Shown piece after piece: positions 27,001-35,663 of a stretch of DNA of 40,954 bases (its first letter is position 1; each line of letters opens with the position of its first letter). This stretch comes from Thraustochytrium sp. TN22 (Eukaryota > Sar > Bigyra > Thraustochytrida > Thraustochytriidae). The position numbers and the translations under genes are program-made. The notes under the pieces are model-generated. The model was not told the DNA's origin, did not search any database, and saw only the letters and a program-made list of their open reading frames with translations. The DNA lies in assembly GCA_013306675.1 (NCBI GenBank), contig JABLUY010000292.1, positions 1 to 40,954 on the forward strand, written 5' to 3'.

Positions 27001-29101
27001 TGGCGCTCTCAATGTAGTGCGCCGCGCCGATGCTTGAAGTGGCGGCACGGCGCACCAAGCAAGTCGGGTCGTCCGTGTGAGGATCCTCCCACTGCGACTC
27101 CCCGGTCCAGTCGTTCACGTAGTACGCGTAGCCCTCCTCTGTGTAGTGCTCCGACCAGCTCGGGCGCGGTGCCGGGGCTGGTGCGGGCACCGGCACCGCC
27201 GGCGGTGCCGCCGCGCTCGCTACCGAGGACGACGACGACGACGACGACATCGCTGACGAAGCGGACGCCGTGGAGGACCGCCGCGCCGCGTACATTTGCG
27301 CGGGCACCGCGCGTGTTGGCGCGAACCATGTCTCATACTCGCGAAGAAGCGTGAGGCATGCCGTGGCGTTGCGCGACATGGCGACATGGTACGGCTGGAA
27401 GCCGTCGGAGTTCGAGATGAGTGGATTGCCGGCCGACTCAAGCAGCACGCGCACCACGTCGGCGTTCCCGGCCTGCACGGCAAAGTGCAGCGCGGTGTTG
27501 CCGGCGTCATCCTGCGCGTTGACAAAGTCGTCGGCGCCCTGGTCCAGAAGAAGGCGCAAGCACAGGACAGTCTCATCGGCACGGCCCTGGTGCGCTGCGC
27601 TACGCGTCAGAATCGCGCAGTGCAGCACGGTGCGACCCTTCTTATCCACGATGCTAATGTCGGCGCCGTGCTCCAAAAGCAGCTCCAGCAGCGGGACGGC
27701 CTTGAGGAAGCACGCCAAGTGCAGCGGCGTGGTCCCGCGCTGGTCTGCCTCGTTCACGATAACGGTATTCATGCCGCTGGGCGCCGCCGTGTCGAGCAAG
27801 AGCTTGGCACACTCATGCTGGCCGCCGCCCACGGCGGCCTGTAGCGCCGTTTGTCCGTAGTCGGGATGTGGGTCGTTGACCGCGCCGTGGCGAAGGCAAA
27901 TCGCAGCGATCTCGGCGTAGCCCCTCTGGCACGCGATGACGAGGCAGGACTCGCCATAGGTGACGCCAGGCTCAACCGTGTCAATCCTGATGGGGTGATG
28001 CGCGAGGAGTTGCTCAAAATGCGGCACGTCGTTCTCGTAGCAGGCGTCGAAGAGCTCCAGGAGCGCCTCCTCGTGGACCTTCTCCTCCTGCTGCAACCGC
28101 GCCTCTTCCCGGGCGTCGGACCGCGCCACGAGATGTGCACCTCGTGCGCTGGGGGGCATGAGCTGCTTGACGGTCGCGTTGCATGCGTAGAATCCGAGAC
28201 CGTGCAGCCAAATGTGCAAGTCCGCTTCCCGCAACGCTGCGAGGTCCAGGGTTCGCTCCGGGAGCAAGAGTGAGAAGGAAAGGTGCGCGGGCGGGAGCTC
28301 CTCCTCGGGAAGGGCGAAGAAAGGCTGCGTCTGGTGGCCGGCAAGAATCTTGATGACCTGGTTCAGGGCCACCGCGCGCGGCCGCTTGTTGGAGCGTTGC
28401 GGGTCGTGCCACTCGAGCTGTGCCGCCTCTGGGCCGGCGCCGCGAGGCACGACCACGCGAAACCAGCGGCGCTTCGCAAGGCCCGTCTGTAGTTTCGGGT
28501 TGCATGCCACCTTCCAGAGCGTGCCGCCATCGAGCAGTAGGTCCGCCGGCCCGCGGTCCTCCGCTTGCGTTGCTAATCGGAGCACGGGTGCAGGCAAGGA
28601 CAGAATGGGCGCCGCCATGGGCTCAACGTACTGCCCAGGCTGCGAGTACCCTTGCTCCACGTGGATGTGCGGAATGACAATATCTGGCTGTTGTTGTTGT
28701 TGTTGTTGTTGTTGCTGCTGCTGCTGCTGCGGCTGCGGCTGGTACTGCTGCTGCTGCTGCTGCTGCATGGCCGGTGGTGGCTGCGCAGAATGCGGCGTCA
28801 AGACGTCATGCTTGCCAACTAAAATGTCGGTGGCTGCAAGCGCCTCGTCTGCAGCCACTTGCGCAAAAGGTCTGTGAACCTGCGCGCGAGCAGGCCCGAG
28901 CCAATCTCGCTTGGCCGGCTCGAGCGGCGTCGGATGCACCCTGCCTCCGGCCGGCGCCCTGCTTGACGACACCGGCGCCCATGTTTGGCTCTGGCTTCCC
29001 TGCAGCGCAGGGTCCTGAAGCACGCTGCTCGCAGCGACGGCGCCGTCTTCTTCGTTCGCTGTGGCCACGACGACCTCGAGCGGGGCGATGCTGGACGCCA
29101 T
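24041..29101 (-). CDS. Formin (FH2) with PH-like, ankyrin and WW domains
   Basis: 1686 residues from the ATG at 29101 (gccATGG; the frame extends upstream only to a TTG). Order seen: Gln-rich segment (about 110-140); PH-like domain (about 181-318, LWKVACNPKLQTGLAKRRWFRVV ... LHIWLHGLGFY); about six ankyrin repeats (about 371-590, for example GTTPLHLACF, GNTALHFAVQAGNADVVRVLL); Pro/Ala stretch and WW domain (about 648-678, WSEHYTEEGYAYYVNDWTGESQW); a long Ser/Arg/Asp disordered region. Then come three copies of a ~35-residue motif of form KYxKMxKMGIPxxAIKQKM (about 1066, 1148 and 1221). The FH2 domain (about 1279-1670) follows, with LKLHWNTLQ and the GNFMN core near 1490. FH2 dimers nucleate and track actin filament ends. 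No proline-rich FH1 lies before FH2. Ankyrin/PH/WW modules presumably set location and partners (inference). Confidence 0.92.
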   Translation of the reverse strand: MASSIAPLEVVVATANEEDGAVAASSVLQDPALQGSQSQTWAPVSSSRAPAGGRVHPTPLEPAKRDWLGPARAQVHRPFAQVAADEALAATDILVGKHDVLTPHSAQPPPAMQQQQQQQYQPQPQQQQQQQQQQQQQQPDIVIPHIHVEQGYSQPGQYVEPMAAPILSLPAPVLRLATQAEDRGPADLLLDGGTLWKVACNPKLQTGLAKRRWFRVVVPRGAGPEAAQLEWHDPQRSNKRPRAVALNQVIKILAGHQTQPFFALPEEELPPAHLSFSLLLPERTLDLAALREADLHIWLHGLGFYACNATVKQLMPPSARGAHLVARSDAREEARLQQEEKVHEEALLELFDACYENDVPHFEQLLAHHPIRIDTVEPGVTYGESCLVIACQRGYAEIAAICLRHGAVNDPHPDYGQTALQAAVGGGQHECAKLLLDTAAPSGMNTVIVNEADQRGTTPLHLACFLKAVPLLELLLEHGADISIVDKKGRTVLHCAILTRSAAHQGRADETVLCLRLLLDQGADDFVNAQDDAGNTALHFAVQAGNADVVRVLLESAGNPLISNSDGFQPYHVAMSRNATACLTLLREYETWFAPTRAVPAQMYAARRSSTASASSAMSSSSSSSSVASAAAPPAVPVPAPAPAPRPSWSEHYTEEGYAYYVNDWTGESQWEDPHTDDPTCLVRRAATSSIGAAHYIESANLAAEAARRHGSQGGKSALREAIHQVVASEGRHVQSGSRGVGEMLRHELYRARQAQRDEAGTAARALVDEAEDEDEASASEDVHAIHRGAGLSGYGHGGRGGSRGRRHRSSREKAGGRELKYSDHRSYRSVSDQDEDEDEDEDTRSNSSSARGGISGGSRNSPKRRSRVSGSHGGGKRSSCDDARERRPRGGAGRRHGHDDGSDHSYVSGSEDGSSYDEGDRDDMVKGRRSSRDRRDKAHGRRDAGRDRIGTRERNTKRGHEAEGDHDQGGSARGGRRKSHGGSSRRELTSSNDDYESEDGESQVRGGKPRRARGVTATSDGGAASGDESSADKGTRRAETRDDDVAAPQQAGKSEKKVADQAKALPEEVAKYVQMRKFGVAGPAVRQKMLMDGICDEAIIAQVLAVEPKRAAPEPASTKTQATKPINERPKPVQAEESASAEEALAKLEALDCFGKYKKMAKMGIPAAAIKQKMTRDEVEEEVIRLFEVAFRLAPAPKPAAPAGPSPEDAMAQLEAMESFGKYQKMKKMGIPPPAIKQKMARDGIEEDIIKLFEIAFRLVAAPSGKPGSRRGSGRSVLKLHWNTLQVDSVENTVWAAKTQADALPAEELKDLEELFAAKQASAKVGGAAASGGAAQAGRAAPSKRASVVSSKRENNVGIGLAQFRRSFPSVEQIGEAIEAADVEKLGGARVQLLTELLPDQDETRNIEREVERRGEEDFLAEATAVERFFVAILKVSKVQRKVKGLVFAQQVGEQLREVDERLGTVLQACEQIQSSRRLQQVFKLILDIGNFMNDGDEAGFTLDSLLKLGETRAADRKTTVMDYLCKLAHRKEGDALLHFDEDLKAIEPASKLHPNDLQQQARKMAADLDGVRLLLDAEAGSRFAEVMAPRLEHLTPSIAALVERADAMASAAREAVAYFGESPESCAPQHMFGVIHKFITLFADSRRKFAHKLKLEARRKKALDAKAKKVTEAKAETAEAKGRD

Positions 29102-29565
29102 GGCGCGCCCCGCACGCGCTCTCTCGTTCGCTCGCACTCGCCGCCGGAGCGGCCGTGCCAACGTTCGTTTACTGCGCGCCCGGCTACAGCATGGGCGCAG
29201 CAGCCTGTCTCTTGCGCGCGCAGCAAGTCTCTGCGACTCGCCTGTTCTGACTAACTAAGTTAGAAGTGCCCTGTGCCGTGCTGTGTGCGCTCACCGGCTA
29301 GTAGCTGGGCTGAGTTGTCTCTCGTGACCTGAGCCGGCTGCCGGTCACGGAGGGGGGCAGAGGCAGGAGCGTCACGGTCGCGCGCCGTCCGGGTGGCCCT
29401 GCAACTGCGACTCGCCGATGCGTACGCTTGGAAAGGGCACTGACTGCAAATGCAGTGCAGAGCAGTGCAGTGCACTGTAGTAAGCCTTCAAGATGCAGAA
29501 AAGAAGGGCCTTGTCCATGTCTTCTTCTCTTACAACCTGTCACTTGGCTCGTCTCGTCTTATTCG
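29102..29565. other. Gap between formin and CEP104
   Basis: 464 bp between the CEP104 stop and the formin start, both read on the minus strand. It should contain the CEP104 3' end and the formin promoter and leader. A short gcagtgcag-type repeat occurs near 29450-29472. No gene is seen. Confidence 0.5.
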
Positions 29566-32500
29566 TTAGCGGAGGTGCTCGGTGCGCTTGTTCTTGGAGC
29601 ACCCAGTACCAAGGAGAATGTGCTCGCGCCAACCATCCTCGCCGGGCTTGACGTCGTCGTGGCAGAGCGGGCAACGGTTGGCCTTGGAGAGCGGCTGCGC
29701 AGGGCGGCAGGCGCCGCGCTGCGTGTGCTGCGCGAAATACATGGCGGCAATGGCTTCGCCGCAGCGAGGGCACTTCTTGTGGTTCTGCTTCATCTCGCAC
29801 TCGTTGAGGAGATGGTCGTTCAGCATGGATACCTCAATCACCTGCTCGCACTGCAGACAGCTCGTGAGCATGGGGCATTCCTTCCAGTAGTGCATGTCGA
29901 GAGCGTCGTCGGTGAAGTCCGGGTCGTGCCGGCCACAGAATTGGCAGGTGAATGGCACATCCTCCTCGTAGGAGGCGTCCTCGTCATCCTCCGCGGCGTC
30001 GACCTCGTTCTCCTCCTCGGTCGGCAGGAGGTCGTCACCGCTTTGATGGCGGCGGTGCGCGCCCTGGCCCTGAGGCTGGCCCGGGCGTGTGTGTGTGACG
30101 TTGATGTTGATGTTGACGTCCTGCGAGTGCGGCGATGAGCTCTGCACATCATCACGGCCACCCCCGCCGCCGCCGCCGCCGCCGCCGCCGCTGCCGCCAC
30201 CGGCTCCGGTACGACGCGACGACTTTTTGGCCTTGGCGGGCGGCGAGCCCTGGGAGCGCGCCGAGCGCGCCGAGCGCGCCGTAGGCTTGGCCTCAGAGTC
30301 CGCGGGCGCGGCGCGGCGCGAGGGCGAGCGTCCTTGCGACTGGTCGATCTGGTCGAAGCCGGCCTCGTACTCCTCGAGCTGTTTGGGGCGCAGGTCCTTG
30401 AGGTAGCGTAAGACAGCCTCGCCAACCTGCGCGTAGACCTGAAGCACAACCTCCTTGGCGCATTCGCGCACTTCTGCGTGAGGGTGGATGTGCGCGCTGT
30501 AGGCCGTGAGGAGACTCATGACCTGGTCTAGGCCGAGGCCTGTGCTACCCTCCATCTGGAACTCGGCGATGAGGTCGGCGAGCAGCTTGAGCCTGCCCAG
30601 CAGCTGGCGCCACAACATGGACTTGCCCGGCCGCAGGTGCTTGAGCACGGCGCTCGCCACGACGTGCACGCCGACGACGCGCAGCCGCGCCATGTGCTGC
30701 AGCAGCTGCGTGGTGGCGTCGCGAATACGGGCGGCGTTGTGGCCGAGTTTCTCGATGATTGGCGCCATGAGCGGCTCGAGCAGCGGCTGCACGTCCTGGC
30801 GACGCAACGCGCCGGCGTCCTCTGCCTTGGCCGTGGCCATCTCCAAGAGCTTGACGCCCTGCATGTAGATGTTGGAAATCTTGTCCGTGGTGGACATGCG
30901 AAAGACGGTGCAAATGGCGCCGATCACGCGCACGTCCGACAGGTCGTACTTGGAGTCCAGGTCTATCTCGAGCTTGGTCATGGCGGCCGACCGCAGCTGC
31001 ACGCGCCGGCTGTAGAGGCAGCGCACGAGGTACTCGCCAAAGACATCAACCAGCGGCTGCACCTCGTTGCCCAGGCCAGCCGGTAGCGCCTCCGCCTCGG
31101 GCAGCTCATCGGCGCCTTCGACGCCCTCCAGAGCCTCGGCAATAATGGCCGGGTCCGTGGTAGGGCCGGTCGCGGCTCCGGCGTCATCGTCTAGCACGGC
31201 GTCGTCGCCAAGGAGCCGCCCAGGGGACCGCGCCGGCGCCCCGCCGGCACCCGGCCCGCCGGGGGACGGCTGCACGCCCAGTGCTCCTTGACTCGCATGA
31301 GGGTCCTGCTGCTGCTGCTGCTGCAGAGCCGGCAGCGGCCGCTCGTCTTCATGGGGGGGCGTCTGGCTCGGCATCATCCCGCCGTTGCCGCTGCCGTTGG
31401 CTGCACCTCCGTAGGAGTATGGGTCACGCACGTCGGCGCCACGGAAGGCGTAGAGTCCATCCTCCGCGCCGCCGCCCTGGTGATGCATGGGCATTTGATG
31501 TTGTTGGGGCTGATGCGAGTGCTGGGACTGGCGCCCATAGCCGTCGTCCTCGAACTCATGCGAAGTGGGCCCGCCGTAAGCCTGGTGCTCTACTTCCGGG
31601 GCGAAGTTTTGATGCCTCGAGTTATGCGCCTGCATCGGCGCCGGATGTGCGGGCCCAGGGCCGCCGCGCGCCGACGGACGCCGGTACAGAAGCGGCTGGA
31701 TGTCGGCCTCGAGGTCGGCACGGAGCGCCTGGATCTCGCGCTTGACGCCGGCAGCCTGGTCATAGTCCTCGCGCTGCACCGCGTCGCGCTTGGCGGCCTC
31801 GAGGCGGGCGAGGTTGACGCCGATATGCTTGAGGCGGTTCTCGGCCTCCTTGAGCTGCTTCGCAAGCTCATACTCCTCCTCGTCCACGGCGCGCTCCTTG
31901 GCCTCGTGTACGTCCCGCAGCAGCTGCGCCGTGACAGGGTCTAGGTTCATGTCGACGGCCAGGTCCTGCAGCGGCGGCACCTGTCGCGGAACAGCGGAGG
32001 CCATGACGCGTTCGGCGTGGGCGTCCTGATTGGAATGTGCCACCAGGTCGCGATCTGCGTGTGGTGCGGCGCCGCCCCACTGCGGACCGACAGGAAAGCC
32101 GAGCACGTTGATCGCCATGATGCCGGCCTGGTTGTAGATGTTGAGCCGGTTCAGGTGGCACTTGTGGATGAGCAGTTTGAGGAAGCTCCCTTGCTTCCCG
32201 ATATAGACGGACTTGAGCTCTCGCGCGGCGAACTCGCTGCGCTCGTTGCTGTCCAGGCTCAGGTGCCCGAGTCGCTTAAAGCTGCACGTCTCGTAGCTGG
32301 CGCCCCGCCCCACGTGGACGTCAATCTTGGTGGCGATCTTGGACTGGTGCGAGAGGATCTGCAGCTGCGCCAGCTCTACCTCACCGCAGGTGAACCCGAG
32401 GCCGATCTCCTGCGGATACGCGCAAAAGGGCGGCGACTGCCAGCCCTTGGTCTGTGGTGAGTGCACGTTGAGCTCCGACGCCGGAAACTCTGGGTCCTCC

Positions 32501-32736
32501 CCCGAGCAGTAGACCACCTCGAACTTGATTTGCTTCGGACTCTTTCCCGGTGCCGGCGCGCCTACAGCGCCTGACTTCTTCGCAAGCTGCTGCTGCTGCT
32601 GCTGCTGCGCCTGCTGCTGCGCCTGCTGCGCGTACGCGTGCTGCTGCTGTTGCAGGGGCGCGTGCTGGAGGCCGAGCTGAGGCGCGTAGCGCCCGCCGCC
32701 GCCGCCGCCGCGGCTGGACTCCTCGCGCGCGTCCAT
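29566..32736 (-). CDS. CEP104: CEP104, ciliary-tip / centriolar TOG protein
   Basis: 1056 residues (human 925). After a Gln-rich N-terminus comes the CEP104 jelly-roll domain (about 70-215, with FPASELNVHSP, GWQSPPFCAYPQEIGL, ARELKSVYIGKQGSFLKLLIHKCHLNRLNIYNQ). A coiled-coil/UVR-like segment follows (about 270-345, KERAVDEEEYELAKQLKEAE and REDYDQAAGVKREIQ). After a Pro/Gln/Gly-rich linker come a TOG-type HEAT domain (about 558-798), a basic and poly-Gly linker, and the C-terminal zinc-finger array (about 928-1050: CQFCGRHD, DMHYWKECPMLTSCLQC, CPRCGEA, NRCPLCHDDV). In other organisms CEP104 sits at ciliary tips and distal centrioles, binds tubulin through TOG and zinc fingers, and supports axoneme elongation. 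Its presence is strong evidence that this organism builds flagella. All diagnostic domains are intact. Start ATG at 32736; no intron is evident. Confidence 0.96.
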   Translation of the reverse strand: MDAREESSRGGGGGGRYAPQLGLQHAPLQQQQHAYAQQAQQQAQQQQQQQLAKKSGAVGAPAPGKSPKQIKFEVVYCSGEDPEFPASELNVHSPQTKGWQSPPFCAYPQEIGLGFTCGEVELAQLQILSHQSKIATKIDVHVGRGASYETCSFKRLGHLSLDSNERSEFAARELKSVYIGKQGSFLKLLIHKCHLNRLNIYNQAGIMAINVLGFPVGPQWGGAAPHADRDLVAHSNQDAHAERVMASAVPRQVPPLQDLAVDMNLDPVTAQLLRDVHEAKERAVDEEEYELAKQLKEAENRLKHIGVNLARLEAAKRDAVQREDYDQAAGVKREIQALRADLEADIQPLLYRRPSARGGPGPAHPAPMQAHNSRHQNFAPEVEHQAYGGPTSHEFEDDGYGRQSQHSHQPQQHQMPMHHQGGGAEDGLYAFRGADVRDPYSYGGAANGSGNGGMMPSQTPPHEDERPLPALQQQQQQDPHASQGALGVQPSPGGPGAGGAPARSPGRLLGDDAVLDDDAGAATGPTTDPAIIAEALEGVEGADELPEAEALPAGLGNEVQPLVDVFGEYLVRCLYSRRVQLRSAAMTKLEIDLDSKYDLSDVRVIGAICTVFRMSTTDKISNIYMQGVKLLEMATAKAEDAGALRRQDVQPLLEPLMAPIIEKLGHNAARIRDATTQLLQHMARLRVVGVHVVASAVLKHLRPGKSMLWRQLLGRLKLLADLIAEFQMEGSTGLGLDQVMSLLTAYSAHIHPHAEVRECAKEVVLQVYAQVGEAVLRYLKDLRPKQLEEYEAGFDQIDQSQGRSPSRRAAPADSEAKPTARSARSARSQGSPPAKAKKSSRRTGAGGGSGGGGGGGGGGGRDDVQSSSPHSQDVNININVTHTRPGQPQGQGAHRRHQSGDDLLPTEEENEVDAAEDDEDASYEEDVPFTCQFCGRHDPDFTDDALDMHYWKECPMLTSCLQCEQVIEVSMLNDHLLNECEMKQNHKKCPRCGEAIAAMYFAQHTQRGACRPAQPLSKANRCPLCHDDVKPGEDGWREHILLGTGCSKNKRTEHLR

Positions 32737-33315
32737 GCTGCTCCGTGCAAGAGGGCCGACCGGGCGCGCGCAGGCCGACCGACCGACCGACCGACGGGCG
32801 CGGGCCGCGGGCCGCGGGCCGCCGTAGTTGAGGGCTTGCTCGCCCGCCCTGCCAGGCCTGCACCTCGCCGCGCCTCTCCGATTCGCTGCTTGTCATAAGC
32901 GGCCGTTAGGCGAAGGGGCCCAAGCCGGGGATAGGGCGGCGGTGACATGACCGTGGTCAAGGCGGCGGCTCGCGCAAGGACAACTTGAAGAAGCGCAGGA
33001 GGGCGGGAGCCGTCGGGCGGACGCCGTCGGCGACCCGCTCTCTAGCTAGCTATCTAGCTAGCTAGCTAGTAGCAGCGACGAGCTTTCAGCTGTCCAGAAT
33101 GCGAACTCGTTGCTCGCGAACTCGTCGCGGGCTAAATAGCGGCGGGGAAAGCAAAGTACAACAAACAGAAGATGCGCTTGCGTGCAGGGCCCGCAAGCTT
33201 GCAGGCTGCGAAGTACGTTGTCAGGAAGGGAGACAGCAGAGAAAAGGAAAGAATAGGGGAGGACGCGGGGAGCGACAGAGTCGGGCTAGCTCGCATGACG
33301 AGCAGTCTGGGCTCG
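32737..33315. other. Gap between CEP104 and the Hippo-like kinase
   Basis: 579 bp upstream of CEP104 and downstream of the kinase gene (both minus strand). It contains a ctag/agct microsatellite at about 33042-33071 and a gaccgaccgaccgaccg run near 32777-32793. No gene is supported. Confidence 0.5.
33042..33071. repeat. Self-complementary (ctag)n microsatellite
   Basis: A short run of tagc/ctag units, which is its own reverse complement and could form hairpins. It lies between the kinase and CEP104 genes. Confidence 0.85.
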
Positions 33316-34734
33316 TCAAGGCTCCTCGTCCTGGGCGCTCGAGCCGCCCCCCGTGGCAGTGGTGCCGACGACGCTGAGGAGGGCCTCGCGGTGGCGGTTG
33401 TAGGCCTTCTTGAGCTCGGCGACGTCGCGTTGAAACTGGTTGTCGAGGGTCTGCAGACGGTTGAGGAGCTCGAGCATCTCCTTGGAGTTGTCCGGGATGG
33501 TCCAGTCATCGTCATCATCCTCAGCGTTGGAATCGCGGGCCCTACCCTTCTTCTTCTTGGCGGTCTTGTTGGACATGAAGTAGCGCATGAAGCTGGCCTC
33601 CTTGCCAGCCTGCGTTTCAGAGGGCGGCGTGTAGATGGCGGTCCCGCCACCGGCGCCAGGGCTTCGGGCCACCAGGGTGCCGGAGTCGCCATCGGCCTCC
33701 AGCGTGTCCTTGCCGCCACGAAGGCTGCGCGCCTGAGCGCTACGGCGCTTGGTGATGTACCGCGGCGTGCCAGAGATGGTTCCATTGCCGAGCGTGCGGC
33801 TGGTCGCCTCGGCGCGGCGTGCCTTGTTGATGTCGTCGAGGTGAGACTCCACAAGCTCCTCAATGATGGGTGAGTAGCCCCGGTCCTCGGCGTGATCGAG
33901 CTCCTCAACGGCTTCTTTGACGAAAGGGTGATCCAGCAGATCCACCGCGGAGGGGCGCTCGTCCGGGTTCTTCCTCAGGCAAGACTCCAAAAAGTCCAGC
34001 ATGTCCGGCGAGAACTCGTTAGGATGCAGAAGAGTGGGCGGCGGCCGTGAGGGAATCATGAAGATGGCGCGCATCGGGTGAATGTTCGAGTACGGCGGCT
34101 CCATGTCGGCCATCTCGATGATGGTGATGCCCAGCGACCAAATGTCGGCCTTGCCATCATAGCTGCTTTCGGAGATGACCTCGGGGCTCATCCAAAAGGG
34201 CGTTCCGATCACCGTCCGGCGACGGGACTGGTTCTCCTCGAGCTTGGCGCTGACGCCAAAGTCCGCGAGCTTGGCGTGGCCCGATTGGGTCAAGAGGATG
34301 TTGCCCGCCTTGATGTCGCGGTGGATCATCCGGTTGCCGTGCAGGTAGACCAGACCAAGTAGAACGGAGGCGGTGATGACGCGGATCTGCTCCTCGTCCA
34401 GGGGGATGTTGCAGATGTGAATGAGGTCATTCACCGACCCGGCCACGCAGAGCTCCATGACGATCCACACTTTCTCCTCATCCTTCTCGAACACGCGGTA
34501 CGCGCCCACGAAGTCCACGATGAAGGTGTCCTTGGTGTCGTGTAGGATCTCGATCTCCTTCTCCAGCTCCTCCACGTCCTCCTCTACCGGGATGATCTTC
34601 ACCGCCACCTTCTCGCCGGCGCGATCCTCATCCTTGTACCGCGCCTGAAACACCTCGCCGTAGCTGCCCTCGCCCAGGCTCTCCTCCAGCTCGAAGATCT
34701 CCCGCGGGTCCTCGTCCGAGATGCCGCGCATCAT
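33316..34734 (-). CDS. STE20/MST (Hippo-type) kinase with SARAH domain
   Basis: 472 residues. A complete kinase domain (about 14-275): glycine loop GEGSYGEV (21-28), ATP-binding Lys46, alpha-C Glu near 60, catalytic HRDIKAGN (138-145, Asp140), DFG (158-160) and the activation segment RRRTVIGTPFWMSPE. Thr174 corresponds to the autophosphorylated Thr of human MST2 (Thr180). The C-terminus (about 412-452, SKEMLELLNRLQTLDNQFQRDVAELKKAYNRHREALL) has the length and spacing of a SARAH helix, the dimerisation domain of MST1/2, SAV1 and RASSF. Kinase plus C-terminal SARAH is the Hippo/MST1-2 architecture, similar to Dictyostelium Krs1. MST kinases phosphorylate MOB1 and NDR/LATS kinases. Start ATG at 34734 (two ATGs in tandem). 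The partners are not in this window. Confidence 0.93.
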   Translation of the reverse strand: MMRGISDEDPREIFELEESLGEGSYGEVFQARYKDEDRAGEKVAVKIIPVEEDVEELEKEIEILHDTKDTFIVDFVGAYRVFEKDEEKVWIVMELCVAGSVNDLIHICNIPLDEEQIRVITASVLLGLVYLHGNRMIHRDIKAGNILLTQSGHAKLADFGVSAKLEENQSRRRTVIGTPFWMSPEVISESSYDGKADIWSLGITIIEMADMEPPYSNIHPMRAIFMIPSRPPPTLLHPNEFSPDMLDFLESCLRKNPDERPSAVDLLDHPFVKEAVEELDHAEDRGYSPIIEELVESHLDDINKARRAEATSRTLGNGTISGTPRYITKRRSAQARSLRGGKDTLEADGDSGTLVARSPGAGGGTAIYTPPSETQAGKEASFMRYFMSNKTAKKKKGRARDSNAEDDDDDWTIPDNSKEMLELLNRLQTLDNQFQRDVAELKKAYNRHREALLSVVGTTATGGGSSAQDEEP

Positions 34735-35663
34735 GGGTCCCGGCGCCGAGGCTTGCGGGCGCGGGCACCCTGCACCGCAGCAGGGCGAGCGCCCGAGCGC
34801 GCGATCGATCGATCAGGCGAGCGAGCGCGCGAGCGAGCGAGCGAGCGAGCTATCGCAAACCAAGCAAGCAAGCAAGCTGCTGTGACGTGAAGGAAACCAG
34901 CCCGCGCGCTTCCGGACCTCCCTCGCCGCCGCTACCGGCGCTCCCGCCGCCGCGCGAGGGGGGCCGAGGGCAGCGCGGCAGGCCCGGGCGGAGGAAGAGC
35001 GGGCGAGTGAGCGAGCGCGCGCGCCGTCGCCGCGGGCCCGTCCGCCGCGCCGCCGCCGTCGCCGAGCGCGCGCGCGCTCCGAGGTTTGCCATCCGGCGCG
35101 CGCGCGAGGCGCCGCTTGTGCAGGCGGCATCCTTACGCGCGCGCCCGGCTCCGTGCGTGCACTCAGGCGCGCACGCGGCGTTTAAGGCGGGGCCAGGGGA
35201 CGCCAAAGCGGGAACACTTCGGGCTCCCCGTGCGCGGGCGCGCACCGCGGGAATGCGAACTTTGGCGCTGAGCGAGCAAAGAGATGCGCAAAAATGCCAA
35301 ACATGACTCGGAATGCGAAAGGTGGCCAGAGGCTGAGCAAGGCCGAGCGAGGCCGAGCAAGCAGCAAACCATCGGCGCTGCGCTGGCGCGGCGAGGCGAG
35401 CATGAGCGCCCCACTCGCGGCCGTGTGGCGGCAGGACCGGGCGATCCGGCTGGCGGTGCGTGAGGTGCCGGGGCGAAGAGAAAATGCTGGGAGAGCAGAG
35501 AGACTGACTGAGACTGACGGTGAGCGAGGAACCGAGGCAGGACGAGGAGCTCGCCAAGTGCGCGGAGGAGCGCCTGGCGCTGGACCAGGGCTCGGCCGGC
35601 GAGCGCGTGCCGAGAGAAACGCCGCGGAGACGCGATGAGCGCAACCTGGTGTGGAGCGAGGCC
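34735..35663. promoter_or_regulatory. Divergent region, Hippo-like kinase and ankyrin/Calx-beta gene
   Basis: 930 bp between divergent first in-frame ATGs. It holds gcgagcgagcgagcga-type runs (about 34815-34850) and aagcaagcaagcaag (about 34862-34875). The plus-strand frame of the next gene is open back to a GTG at 35520, where the sequence gtgagc also resembles a splice donor. A short upstream exon (for example from the ATG at 35401) is therefore possible. Confidence 0.45.

Noticed and set aside
29102-29161. TTG-initiated extension of the formin.
   Set aside because: Non-ATG start; the ATG at 29101 has a strong gccATGG context.
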